Shown in pieces: positions 22,933 through 35,163 of a stretch of 64,000 nucleotides of DNA. The position numbers were made by a program, and so were the translations under genes. The DNA comes from Chondrosia reniformis (Eukaryota > Porifera > Demospongiae > Chondrillida > Chondrillidae), in the NCBI GenBank assembly GCA_947172415.1, contig OX359190.1:620001-684000 (forward strand). The letters are read 5' to 3'. A model generated the notes under the pieces. That model saw only the letters and a program-made list of their open reading frames with translations. It was not told where the DNA came from and did no database searches. Every line of letters begins with the position of its first letter. Within the stretch, counting starts at the first letter, position 1.

Positions 22933-24375
22933 TGCCTTTTGAGAACCTGTAAGTTATTGGTTGGTTATGTTCAGTAGAGGGTGCAGAGTCTATATATACG
23001 TAGCCTACGATTATCGATAATCGATAAAATAACCGTTGAACACACCTATAGCCACAGTCACACCTGAGTAAATCTTCTTTCCGACTAAAACTTGGCAGCC
23101 ATTGCCAACAACAGGAGGGCAGGGACTCGTGAATTTAGCGATTTCTACCATGCTGACGCAGTCCTCTTCAGGCCAATGCACCAGCGCAAAATCGTCTGTG
23201 GGAAGAAGTCAGCGGTTGCGACATAACGTGCAGTACATTTTTGACGTAATACGAAAAGATAGCTCACCTGCTTGTTCATGCGATACTTTCAAGGCCAATC
23301 GAAGACTCATCTTGAAGCGTGAAGGAGATTTATCGACTAAAGAACTGATAGCGCACCAATGTTACACCTTAAGATTAACGAATTTAACACGTATCACCTC
23401 GTGACGTAGAAAATAAGAATGTTCAAAGAATTAACACTTTTATCGTGTACACCCGTACGTTTTCTCCCCTACGCCCGTCGATCGACCTAACTCGGAGCCG
23501 TACGTTTCGTTATCTACGCCCGTACCCGTGCCCGTTTGTAACCCTTACGTTTTAGTACGCACGCCCGTCGAACGTTAACTTTTTTATAATTTGTACCGTA
23601 ACAAATGTGATGACCCTGAAGAGTACTGGGTTCTTGAGGAGCAGACAAGCAAAGGAGGAGAGAGCAAATCTCAAGATACAACCATTTACAGAGATCAAGG
23701 TATGCCTTTGTACTTTGGTCATTTATAATTCTTATTTCAAATTGTCTATACTTTTCTCTGGTGTAGGCAGCAGTGGTTCAAATGAAGACCACATTAGATA
23801 CTTCTTATGCAGTGAGAGGTTCAATGACTATCTCCTTAATAACTGTGATGTACGTCAGATATCAGCTGAGCTTCTTGCTAAGGAGATCATCTCAAGGTCT
23901 AATTTTGAGAAAATACTTATCAACACTTCACTATATAGAGCTAATGCCAACCTGTTTGGCCTCCTGTACAGCGACCCAAGTCTAGCCAAACTGCAGGATC
24001 TCTCTGTAGTTCTAAAGAGTGACACGACTAGGTCAACTCATCAGGAACTAGCAAAGAGAATTGATCAATTCTTAAAGATTTATTCAGTGTAGTGACTAAT
24101 TTTTATCTGCACATTTGATCTGTATTATTTTGCGCTATAACTTTACATTGATCAACTACTATTACGCTATTACACACACATGTGTCTTGAGGAGTGCCAT
24201 CCAGCACATTTGTGTGTAATATATATACTGGACAGACATATAAATCTAAAACGGTTCAATAGATTAGATTGTCTGATGTTGTATGCACTAACATTTCATG
24301 TTGCTTCTGAACAACTGAATGTATATACACTGCTTGTTTTTGCAAAATAGGTCACGTGCCAATCACATGATTAAA

Positions 24376-25104
24376 ATGAAGATCAGCGTTACAAGCATGC
24401 GAGGAGAGTGTTGAGTCTCTTTAGAAACTCTTTTGGATTCCTATCAAGTACTGGTCGACGGGACCTTCTGTCAAGCCGCTCTGGCGGGAAAGATCCAGTT
24501 GAAGGAACAACTGCCAAAGTATTTAGGAAGATCCATTCAATTGGTTACCACTGGCTGCATCGTCGAGGAGACGGAAGAGTTGGGAGCGGAACTTAGAGGA
24601 GCTAACCTTATCTTGAAGCGATTCTCGCAAAGAAATTTCGCTCACAAAAGAGAGCGAAAGAGCGCGGTAGACTGTCTTCTCTCTCTGATTGGCGAAAGTA
24701 ATAAACATCGTTACACTCAGGACGAGGACTTGCAGGCAAGTGCGAGCGCCATCCCCGGAGTACCTCTCCTTCATATTATAAGAAACACTATTGTGCTAAA
24801 GAATCCATCGGAAGGCACTAAAGAGAAAGCGGAAGAGATTGTACACCAGCAGACGGATTTGACTCCTCACGAGACGGCAGTGTTGAAGGAACTGGACAGC
24901 AAGCTGATCCGAGAGGAAGTGAAGAGGAGAAAGAGGAAGAGACCAGGTGGCCCTAATCCACTCTCTGTCAAGAAGAAGAGGAAGAGATTGGAGGCACCCA
25001 TTTTGGGTAGCGCTAGGAATGTCAGAAGGAACAGGAAGAGGAGAGAGAGAGAGAGACTAAAGAGATGTGCTCTCAGTCTTAAAGTTGCAAAGTTGACTGA
25101 ATAA
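24376..25104 (+). pseudogene. UTP23: UTP23 copy, unit D, frameshifted
   Basis: Starts like the intact gene (ATGAAGATCAG) but lacks one base in the first codons (CAGCGTTAC instead of CAGGCGTTAC), lacks a few bases where FHEP should be (GGATTCCTATCAAG), and has lost the IVA residues before TQDEDL. From 24433 to 25104 the frame is open and covers most of the PIN domain and the tail. Without the N-terminus it is probably not functional. It sits upstream of gene D as in every unit. Confidence 0.85.
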
Positions 25105-25166
25105 CTTGTTTTAACACATTTTTTAGTTCTTTTTACATGGGTATTTTAGAAATCATGAAACTCATA

Positions 25167-25361
25167 GCGCAGCCATTTAAAATAGTCCCGGCCATTTTCC
25201 TCACTCGCACGTGCGAAGTTGAGAAGGGGAAGAATTTGTCAATCCTCCTCTCCACTGTGTATGGCCAGTCTCCAAGCTTTTAACTAGTAAGAATTTAAAT
25301 TCTATCTTGAGAAGATTGAAATCTGTGCCAATAGAAGCGAAAGCTCTGATTTCCGGTACCC
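25167..25361 (+). promoter_or_regulatory. Conserved promoter-like module, unit D
   Basis: Contains GCGCAGCCATTT, then a duplicated CCATTTTCCTCAC and CTCGCACGTGCGAAG, and leads into exon 1 of gene D at 25362. The inserted AAAATAGTCCCGG splits the core relative to other units, giving two CCATTT boxes here. Confidence 0.45.
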
Positions 25362-28300
25362 ATGGAGGGTCAAGCTGAAGGTTAAAATTATTTTTGCGTA
25401 CACCTTAAAGAGTTCTGTAACTGTGGTATTGTGGTATGCTATGAGCAGGAAACTGCTACACTATGTATCATACGAGTTCATTATCACTCATTTAATGCAA
25501 TGTTTGCTAGTCTGACGTAGCCCGACCACCGAAAAACGTCAGACTAATGGTTTGATTGATGTCATGACATACAATTTCCATACTATAGCTACGTATATCT
25601 TACTTTATATTTAATTGTATTTGTGAATACACTGTAGATAGAAAGCCAGATGAGATCATTAAGTTTTTGGTTAAACTTAAGAAGAGTCATTTAAAACATT
25701 GCAATGTGAAGAAAGTATCATCTGAACTAGAAGGAGATAAAATTATTGATAAAGCTCAGAAAGAACAAATAGACAAGTGCCAAAGTAAGGCTGAAGCAAA
25801 TGAATTGTTTCATCAGTTTCTTCGTGATGATCCAGCACCAGAAACACTCAAAGGAGCTGCTGAGGTACTTGAGAATTCTTCTGAGACTAGTAACATGAAC
25901 AAGAGTTGTGCTAAAGTCATTAAAGAATTTCTGGCTGGAAGTGATGCTACTCAATCATTGGAAGGTGAGTTTATTTGATGACTGTTATGAAGTTGCATTT
26001 CTGTAAGTTCTTTGGTGAGTGTGCCTCTTAAACACTCTCTTTACATTGAGTAAAGGCACATTCCAGCCTCTCGACATTAACAAATTTTCGTAAATGAAAT
26101 ACTTTTGGACACTTGTGAAATGATTCTCCATAATCCTTTAGAGTTAGTTCTTCTAGAAATGACAGAGAAATGCGGTAACAAACAAACACACAAATTCTAC
26201 TGAATTATTAGATTTGATCTCTTTAACTCATATACTTCCAGTTTTATTATAACACTTAATTTATATGTAAATGCAAATGGTATTTGGAAAGCTTAAAGTA
26301 GCTAAACTTTTCTGGAACGTCTCATAGACCACACCCTGACCAGAAAAGGCAGCATCGCCATGGAGAAGGATGCTCATGACACGTTGACCTTCATGGAGTA
26401 AAATATAGAATGATAAATAGAGTAAAACACATGAGGCTTCTGAATGTTTAAGCATCCTCAAAAATCATAAAGAATAATAGACTTCATGTTTAACTGTATT
26501 TCTATATAGGAATAGAAACAAGTGCAGAAGAAATCATTGAGTTTTTGGATGTGCTCCTGGAGGAAGTATTAAAATATTGCAATGTAAAGAAAGTATCATC
26601 TAAACTAGAAAGAGATAAAGTTATAAAAAAAGCTCAGAAAGAACAAATGGACAAGTGCCAAAGTATTGCTGATGCAAATGAGTTGTTTCATCAGTTTCTT
26701 CGTGATGATCCAGCACCAGAAACACTCAAAGGAGCTGCTGAGGTACTTGAGAATTCTTCTGAGACTACTAACATGAACAAGAAGTGTGCCAAGGCCATTG
26801 AAGACTTTTTAGCCAGAACAAATCCCAATCAATCATTGGGAAGTGAGTTTATTTGAGAAGTGTTAGGAATTTCATGTAGAGGTATGAAGTAATTTATGGT
26901 CTCTTCATGCATTATAGACCCTACTCCTGACCAACAAGATGGAGAAACTGCTACAAGGGGTCAGAGTACATCAGCAGCAGTGACTGCTTTGGATCTACCA
27001 GATGAGAGGAAGCTATTTGAAGCTTTTGACCAGATTGACAGTCTCGAGTCATATGATGTTAGAGAAACTTACAGAAAAGCTATGACTCAGTTGTCCTTTC
27101 TTTTGAATAAGATCACAGAAGGAGAATTACGACCTATCCGTATTAGTTTGAAATCTGCGCGATGGCAATTAGGAACTAGCTTGGATGATATTCCTGTTAC
27201 AAAAGAGAAATTGGAAATGTATATTTCACTCCGGACCACTCCACTAGATGTTCGCATGATTGAATATCTTGAGGAAGCTATTGAAGAAGAAAAGACAAAG
27301 AAGAAACTGGTAGAAGCTCTAAAGAAACACAGAGATGAGCTGAAATCATTTTCAGAAAAGAGTCTTGAATATTTAAAGGAGCAGGGAGTGAAATGTGTGA
27401 CAAATTTAAATCCCGCCAAGCCAGAAGAAAACCTCCTCAAAGAGTTACTCAAATTAAAAAAATACCTGCAAAATAATCTTAAAGTCGATAAAGTTTTATT
27501 TTTACCTTTTCACTTACCAACCTGAGAATCTTTTTTTAGATGTTGTACGTATTTTTGGCACACATTTTTGTAAAGTTTCTACTGTTGAGCATCTTCATGG
27601 CTTCCTAAACCGGAAAGAAGCCATTAGGGAAAGGGTCTGGCTACGGGGGACTAATTACCAAGCGGTTAATTGTTTACTGTATATTGTTATTGTATAGGAG
27701 CGGAAATTACTCAGCCTAAATTTTGTATTCGGTCAACCATCTTGTTTTGCGAAGCCATGATTGCTGTGACGTCATAGTACGTCTTTGCACGCGGTTCAGT
27801 CATGATTTCTTCCTCCTTTCTTTCCGCGGTCCGGTTATGAGTCAGATGAACACAGGAGCAGAAATTAAAGGTAATTAGACGTAATTCGTAATTTTAGTCT
27901 GTCCCTATTACAGGAGGGCGTGTCACTCACGCTCGATCCGCCTTCATTAAACCTGTTCGAGGTAACAGTCGAAACATTTGAAAGATAGAAGGATGTTATC
28001 TTAGAATTCTACACAAAAACTGAAAAACAGCGCTAAAAACAAATCGAAAGACACCTCTCTACTCTAAATGTCAAAGAGGGAAGAAAAGAAACGTGGAAAC
28101 GGAGAGCTCTTAATGAAAAAATGGCGTCATAATTGATTCTTGCTATGATATCATAGTGGGCATTTCTCAATAAAACCATTTCATTTTGATCCTCACTGCT
28201 TCTAGAGCCTATAGTTACTGATAGTACGTATGTCTCTCCCACTTTAGACCCTCCTCAGGTTGGAGCAGTTGCTACAAGCGTTCAGAGGTCACCAGCAGCT

Positions 28301-31300
28301 GTTGCTGCTTTGCATCAACCTAGTTGGAAGAAGCTTTTTGAAGCCCTTGACCAGATTGAAAGTCTGGAGTCAAATGAAATTAGAATATATTACAGAAAAA
28401 TTATTCTTCGGCTATCCTTTCTTTTGAATAAGATTACACGAGATGAATTACTAGCTATCCGGTCTAGTTTGAAAGCTGGGCAGTGGCAATTGGGAATTAG
28501 CTTGGATGATATTCCTGATACAACTAACAGATTACTAATGCTCATTTCACTCCGGACCACTCCACTAGATGTTCGCATGATTGAGTATCTTGAGGAAGCT
28601 ATTGAAGATAAAAAGAAGAAGAAGAAACTGGTAGAAGCTCTAAAGAAACATAAAGAAGAACTGAAGTCATTTTCAGAAAAGAGCCTTAAATATTTAAAGG
28701 AGAAGGGAGTCAAACTTGTTACCCAAAAATATCTAGAACATCTTTTTATGTCCGTGAAGCCAGTAGAATACCTCCTTGTTGAGTTATTCAAATTGCAAAA
28801 ATACCTGCAGAGCAATCTTAAAATCAATCCGCTTTTGTTTAAAGGATTCATTATCAAGGTAAGTAGAATTGGGAGACTTAGTATCTATGTAATGTGTATT
28901 TAGAGGGTATTACTAAAGCTGTGATTATAATCTAGGGAAGTAATGTGGTGACACAAATGGATTGGCCTTTTACTGCGTGTATAGGATATTTTACCTATTC
29001 ACAACCATATTTGGGATGGTACATCCTTCGACTTTTGAGCATTTAAAAACGCAGTTTGGTTTCGTTTCTTGGTCAAACGTTTTGACTGAGGGGATCTTCT
29101 TCAGTGACTGAGATCCCCTGGGTTGAAATGTTTGACCAAAAACAAAACCAAACTGTGTTTTAAACGCTCAAAAGTTGAAGGATGTACCAACCCAAAGATA
29201 AATTCGAGGCAGTTAGAAGGAATCCTTACTCTATAAATATATTCATAACCATTTGTAAAGTTTCTTCTAAATTTAAGCTTTCAAAACTCACCTAGCTAAG
29301 GAAATACTATTTTCTCCTTACAGGAGCTTCACTACAAAGAAGCCATAAGAGAACATGGTTCAGTTGAAGTTAACATTAGCCGTGCAATCCTCACAGGAGG
29401 CTCGCGTGTTGGTAAAACCTCACTGAAGCACTACCTGCTTCATAACACAGCAAGAGAAGACAAAACTAGCACTGGAGTGCTGGAAGCTCCTGAAGTGGCC
29501 ACCATTGCTCAAGGCATTATTTCCCAAAGTTATATAGGAAAAGAAAAAGCCCTTCAAACCATTACCTCACTTCCAAGCACCAGAGCTGTTGCCGCAGACC
29601 AGCCCAGTAAGCCTGTCTCAGAACCTAAGGACCTTTTGCAACTGTCCCCTGGTGATATTACCAAGACAACCAAAGTAGCCAGTGAGACGACCAAGCTGCC
29701 AACCGACACCTCCATAACCCCTCATCCTCCTAGCCATGATACCACTGAGGCTTTAGCAGTACAAGACCCACTGGAGCTGCTACAGAAAGCCAGGGACAGC
29801 TTCCTGCAGAAGCACAATCTCTCCACTGAAGCAGAATTTGATGAAAAGCAGTGCACGTTCAATTACCTCCTGGACACAGGAGGCCAGCCCTCCTTTCAGA
29901 ATGTCTTTCCACTTCTACTGGACTTTCCCTGCAACTTTCTACATGTCTTTAAAGCTTCAGAGAGGTTGACAGATCCGTACATCAATGCTTACTGTCAAGA
30001 TGGAGTCACTGAAGAGAGGAGAGCCAACAGCCGTTCAACCTGGGAATTGATGAAGGAGTCCATTACAGCTGCCTACACAATGTCAATGAAGAGCAAGCGG
30101 CAGTTGGAAGCATTTGATGTTGCCACTGAGCCCCAACTGCGCATTTTCCTTGTTGGCACTCACCTTTCCCTTCTTCCCGAAGATCCTGAAGCTAAGAGAG
30201 CTCTACTGGACCACAACAAGAAGGTTCTAGAAGAAATGGACAACAAGCCTTATGATGGCAACAGGGTATTCCCCCCAAAAGAGGTTGCCTACAAAGGTGC
30301 TTGTAGCTACTTTGTAGTGGACAGTCAGCTACAGGGAGACAGCCAACTGAAGGAGCACACTCGTAAAGCAATCAATGCTCTTCGCTCTCTACTTTCAGAT
30401 GTCAAGAATCAATTAACATTGAAAGTCCCCAAATTTTGGTTCTGCCTGCAAGTAATCACATCTATCGCAGAAAAGAAGATGTGGAAGTTCACAGAACTGA
30501 AAGAGTTCTGCATCCGATGCCAATTCATCCAACTGGTAGATGCTGATGGACAGCTCCTTGAACTGCTGAACCTGTTTCATTGCCTTGGGTTCTATGTGTA
30601 CTTTCACAAGAGTGAGTACAAAGAGCAGTGGATCTGTACAGATGCAACCTTTCTGTACAAGGAAATGTCCAAAGTGCTATCAGTCCAGTATGGCCCAAGT
30701 GAATCTCCAAGTCCAGAGCTACGCAAATTCAGCAGAATAGGAATAATTCCTGAATCAGTTTCAGAGGCCTTGTTCCAACAGCTAGGCATTGATGCTGACA
30801 TCCCAACAAGATGGCTCCTCAAGGTCCTGGTTCATGTCGGTATTGCAGCCAAAGTGAGAGGGAAGAAGACACACTACTACTTCATTCCAGCAGCCCTTCC
30901 TGAGAGGCAGATCCACCTACCTGAAGCATCTGTGGCCACTTTGGGATTCACTTTCTCTTTCCATACCCAATTTCAATATCAAAATTTCACTTTCATACCG
31001 ACTGGTCTATTCCACCTACTGATTGTGGATATTGCAAATGGCAGACAAGCACTCGAGGAGGAGGAAGTGAGCCCGGACCAGCTGAGGGGAAAGCAGTGGA
31101 GGTACTCTTCCAGTAACTCTGATGTTGCACAGTTCATTTTCTTCCAAGAGAGTGCTTTTATTATCCTTTCCCAAAAGGAAGACCTCATTCAACTCCGACT
31201 GTTGGTTCCTGAGCACTTTCCAATGCTAGGCCTGTCCTTGTCTGAGCTCTGCAGGCACATCAGAAGGGAGATGTACGCACGCATTCGTTTTCTTAGCAAA

Positions 31301-32767
31301 GCGTTACTTGGAAGCCATTTTCTTAAAGAGAAAGCCACTCTAAAGGATGGGGTCCTTTGCCACTGTAAAGATGGAGGTGTTCATCTTCTACTTTTTGAAG
31401 AGGAAGATGATTTGACTGGGATTTGCTCTAAATCCAGCAGCACTCTGTCACTCACAGGAAGAGAGTCTATTTGGATCAATCCAACTTTGAAGGTACGTAT
31501 GACTTGGTAACCGTAGTCTATTATCAACCTATATTTATTTTATTTTTATTATCTAAGATACCAGTCAGCAAAAACTGAATTTTATTTCATATATAGCATA
31601 GCTCTATGCCTGGGTTTGTAGAGGGATGCCTGTGCCTAGTGTTGGGTGGTATACATATGGCTTTTAACTAGTCCATTTGTTGTTGCTTAAAGTAAGATAG
31701 AGTTGACATCAAAATGAGCCTAGCTTATGGTAATGAAGGAGTCGAACATAATAACAGTCTGCGTATGCTTTTGGTATGGGTAGAGTACAGATAGAAATGT
31801 TCAGTTTTTGCTGCCGATTGATACCATACATTATAGGTCAGTTTACAGTATGTACCATATGGTTATTTATTGCTTATGTATTTCCCACTGCAGTTGTATG
31901 AGGCTAAACCTATTGAATTTGATGGGCAGTGCTTCCTAGCCTACCAAAATGAACAGGCCTCTAGTTGTGAAAGTAGTTCACTCCCAGAAGAGCGTGACAG
32001 CACAGTACAACGTGGCAGCTTTGGCAACTCAAACCCAATGATGACAGTGCATGATACTGCTGGACAACGTGGCAGCTTTGGCAGCTCAAACCCAATGATG
32101 ACAATGCATGATACTGCTGGACAACGTGGCAGCTTTGGCAGCTTAAACCCAATGATGACAATGCATGATAATGCTGGACAACGTGGCAGCTTTGGCAGCT
32201 CAAACCCAATGATGACAGTGCATGATAATGCTGGACGTAGAGATCGTGATAGTAAGTGTATATAATGGTGGAAATGGCCATTTCTTTGTAATTGCATTAT
32301 TGACGAAATATGTTTGGCTACAGTGTACATACATACATTCATATTCATTAATATCATAACATACTCTGTACCAAGTTTGCATTACAAATTGTGCTGTACT
32401 ATATAAATCATATAACATTTGAATAAACTTTTCTTACACTTATGTAGATGTTGAATATTGGCGAGAGACCTTGCAGGTTAAATACTGGCTTTACCTCTTA
32501 AGAAATTTGGCTGTCAACAAGATAGTTGACGAGCTCTATCAAGGAGTGGAAGGAGTGCCACTGATCACTTTCGAGGTGTATGATGCGATTGAGAGAGCTC
32601 ATAGCAGTAAGGAAGCAAACAAGATCTTTATGAGACACTTGCTGACTGCTGGTACTGTTGAGAAGTTCTGGGCATTCTGTAAAGTGCTTCATCAAACATC
32701 TGGTGACTATGAAAAGCATAAAGAGATTCTTGAGAAGCTGAAAGAGGATTTCAACTTTAATTTTTAA
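25362..32767 (+). CDS. Gene D: CARD-CARD-DED-DED-Roc/COR GTPase-repeat-CARD, complete
   Basis: Exons read as 25362-25380 (MEGQAE), 25638-25964 (CARD 1), 26510-26842 (CARD 2), 26918 to about 27394 (DED 1; donor inferred), 28248-28858 (DED 2), 29324-31492 (GTPase), 31894-32251 (linker) and 32448-32767 (CARD 3). With that donor they total 4614 nt, 1537 residues, in frame throughout. If DED 1 were not spliced at 27394 the frame would end at 27525. The GTPase exon has P-loop [20 protein letters not shown], and VGTHLS in place of the GTFKD of its relatives. The COR-like part has [12 protein letters not shown] and [13 protein letters not shown]. The linker contains four 19-residue repeats. The most divergent GTPase in the array. 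A cytosolic immune or death-signalling switch is inferred from domains. Confidence 0.78.
27526..28247. other. Intron of gene D between the two DED-like exons
   Basis: No coding sequence seen. The part about 27690-27975 is distantly related to 45700-45935, which occupies the same intron of gene G (shared CTGTGACGTCATA, TTTGCACG, GTCAGATGAAC and TCCTTCATTA). It includes a CRE-like TGACGTCA. The similarity could be common ancestry of the intron or two insertions of one repeat. Confidence 0.5.
29010..29196. repeat. Fold-back repeat in gene D intron
   Basis: TTTGGGATGGTACATCCTTC at the left is mirrored by GAAGGATGTACCAACCCAAA at the right, with inner complementary stretches around TGGTCAAACGTTT. 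Followed by GCAGTTAGAAGGAATCCTTA, a signature also seen beside the fold-backs near 61021 and 61686. No coding capacity. Confidence 0.65.
31493..31893. other. Gene D intron before the linker exon
   Basis: About 400 bp of AT-rich intron with GTACGT donor and CCCACTGCAG acceptor. I see no other element in it. Confidence 0.6.
32008..32235 (+). repeat. Coding minisatellite, 57-bp unit x 4
   Basis: Four tandem 57-bp units in the linker exon of gene D, each encoding a 19-residue block ([19 protein letters not shown]-type). Units differ at only a few bases (S/L, V/M, T/N). The Ser/Thr-rich, Arg-containing sequence could be a phosphorylated tether between the COR-like region and the last CARD; that role is a guess. 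Confidence 0.9.
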
Positions 32768-33086
32768 AACATTATGTTTCTATATAGTACATTTAAGTTT
32801 ATTTTATTCAAGTGCACTTTAGTGTCTGTATGTGTTGTAACAGCTGCATATACGTAGATATTTTATATTATCCGTAAAATAATGATTTTTGCTCAAACTG
32901 GTTTTGAAGTGCATGAAGTTAAAACTGAAAGGACAGTAACCATATAGAAGTCAGGCCCGGTGTCAGAGGCGTAAATGACTCCCCCGTCATTAGCGCCTTA
33001 GGCGGAAATGACGTCCCTTGGGTGGGAGTGACTCCCCTCCCATTTTGGCGGTGAAGTCAAATGCTGTAACGGTCGGAAAGGGTGCC

Positions 33087-34757
33087 ATGGAGGAGTTCGC
33101 TACTGTTGAGATGTACTTACGTAAGGGCAAAGACAAGGGGCAGAAGGCCAATTTGAGAAGGAAGTGTCGGAATAACTTCAAATTTGAGGGCGGAATCCTG
33201 CACTACAGGAAGTCAAAGAATGGTAAAGGGGGAGATGCTGAGCCTTGGAGAGTGGTGATCAGGACAGAAGAGGAGAAGAAAAGGATATTGGAATCCTGTC
33301 ATGCAGGAGTAGGAGGTATCCATTCCCTATTGACATTTAAGTAAAAGATTGCCAACCATGTCCCCATTGACTAGCTATATATTTCCTTGATGTAATTCAC
33401 CTAGAGGTTGCCTTGACATGGGAACAGGACAGGGTAGGCCTACATGCCTGTCATATGTATGTGACATGAATAACCATGCCCCTGTTTGTAGGTAGCTATA
33501 CTTGCTAAGAGTATGCAGCTGGTACTTCCAAACAGATCGATATTTACAGTTTATTTGCCTCAAACCACAGGAGGACATCTGGGAAGAGACAAGACAATTG
33601 AGAAGATTGCCAGTCGTTTCTTCTGGAGGAACATGAATGATGACATCCGGATGCATGTGCAACAATGTGACAAGTGCCAGAGAACAAATGCTAAATTCCC
33701 AAAGTCTAACAAGAAGCTACATCCTGTTGCTGTTCATCCGGAAGTATGGCATCAAGTGAGTAGTGTGTTGCATGTGGCCTGTTTGTGTGCATGACTGCAT
33801 GCATTGTATTGTTTCATGGTCAAGTCTCTATCGTGGCATTGCATGCAAATTATTTTAATATCAACTCATGTCTTCACTGTATTCATTGTTTGATACTCCT
33901 TCAGGTTGGCATTGACCTCATTGGTCCCCTACCTACAACAACAAAGGGAAACAAGTACGTGGTCACATTAGTGGAGTACTTCAGCAAGTGGCCAGAAGCT
34001 GCACCACTGCAGGACAAGTCAGCAGCAAGTGTTGCACAGTTTCTGTATGAAGTCTTCTGCAGGTATATTATCAACTCATGCAGATGCCATTTCATTGGAA
34101 TACTCAACATTACTGTTTCACTTGCTGTATAATTGTCGCTGACTTATGTGTACTTGCAGATTTGGGTGCTGTGAAGTTTTTATTTCAGACCAGGGTCGTG
34201 AGTTTGTTAATAAGGTGAAGGAGGAACTCTTTCGTCTTACTGGCACAGAGCATAGGATAGCTTCAGCTTACCATCCACAGACCAATGGTCTCACTGAAAG
34301 GTTCAACCAAACCCTTCAAACCACTTTAGTGAAAGTGGTGAATGATACCCAAGCTGATTGGGATGAGCACCTTCCTGCTGTACTGTTTGCATACCGCACA
34401 AGTCAGCAAAAGGCAACGAAGCTCACCCCCTTTGAAGTGATGTACTGCCGGTATGCGAACATGTGCATGTGGTGAACACATTCAATGTAGATTGTCATGT
34501 TGCATCCATGGATTGTTTAATATCCATTCAGGAAGCCAAAGCTGCCCATTGAGATGGAGTATACATGCCAAAAGCAAGATGATGATGAATCTTCAGAAGG
34601 AGAGGATGCCTTTGACTGGAACCCTGCGCACCTGCTCCAACATGCCAAGGCAATGTTCCAGTTAAAGGAAAAAATCCACCAGACAGCGAAGACAAACATC
34701 GATAAGGCACAAAAGCAAGACAAGTTCTACTATGACAAGAAACACTCTGATCCCATG
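33087..34757 (+). mobile_element. Intron-split Gypsy-type integrase-like gene
   Basis: Five coding blocks, about 33087-33315, 33571-33755, 33905-34062, 34160-34450 and 34532-34757, have GT/AG-type borders. They carry an N-terminal region, a zinc-binding segment (CDKCQR) and an integrase core with IDLIGPLP, ISDQGREF and SAYHPQTNGLTERF. I see no gag, protease or reverse transcriptase next to it and no terminal repeats. It may be a host gene captured from an LTR element (GIN-like) or the integrase of a Ginger-type DNA element. The module looks largely whole. It lies between gene D and the UTP23 of unit E, on the same strand. Confidence 0.65.
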
Positions 34758-35163
34758 GTACAACTTTGCTTCTGTGCAACTTAGAGTCCAGGGTCACTGA
34801 TGAAGGATGGAATTCCCAGAAACAGCTCTCTGCCCCAGTGAAGAAAATGAAAAAGAAAGATAAGTATCCTCATATTAATTATAGTTCTTTTAATTTATTA
34901 CAGAATAGGCATAAAATGGTGTATTACATATTAGATTACTCATGTGACCCTATAGCTATTCACATGGTACACTTGTATGCTGCAAAGTGCTGTACAAATT
35001 TATGCCTATGTAGTATTCACTGGACACACAAAACTAAAACTGTTCAATGGATCAGATGCACCAGAAATGTTTTAATAGCGGTTGCTAACTGCTAATATAC
35101 AAAATTTGATCTCGTCTCATCTTTGTTTTGCACAATAGGTCACGTGCCAATCACATGATTAAA

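Larger units (their letters stand above)
20131..23598 (+). mobile_element. Complete Tc1/mariner-type transposon, 3.47 kb, two genes
   Basis: Ends are perfect inverted repeats (CGGTACAAATTATAAAAAAG, about 26 bp), flanked by TA at 20129-20130 and 23599-23600. The uninterrupted site is seen in gene A around 5935-5945, proving TA target duplication. Subterminal regions are full of CGTACG/CCCGTACG-like short repeats on both sides, probably transposase-binding sites. Inside are a plus-strand transposase and a convergent minus-strand gene. A third open frame (23102-23404, plus) has no recognisable content. At 3.47 kb it is about twice the usual Tc1 length because of the second gene. Confidence 0.95.
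15827..24092 (+). pseudogene. Gene C: DED-like / Roc-COR-like GTPase / CARD-like, decayed and transposon-split
   Basis: Blocks are exon 1 15827-15845, DED-like 16243-16897, GTPase 17914-19999, linker 20118-20130 continued at 23601-23699, and CARD-like 23767-24092. The CARD exon expected after exon 1 survives only as a scrap near 16085. Damage: a stop at about 16465 in the DED exon, an internal 60-bp tandem duplication at 16758-16877, an 83-bp deletion near 18555 that shifts frame after DTGGQPEFQ, a TGA at 18926-18928 where gene A has CGA, and a Tc1 element inserted in the linker exon. The final CARD-like domain is fully open (DVRQISAELLAKEI, HQELAKRIDQFL) and is the best guide to the full-length C-terminus of this subfamily. 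Closest relative is gene A. Confidence 0.85.

Noticed and set aside
23102-23404. Third ORF in the Tc1 element
   Set aside because: 100 residues with no recognisable motif or homologue; could be chance. Mentioned only within the element.
31941-32357. Minus-strand frames over the 57-bp repeats
   Set aside because: Mirror of the coding repeat in gene D; no other support.
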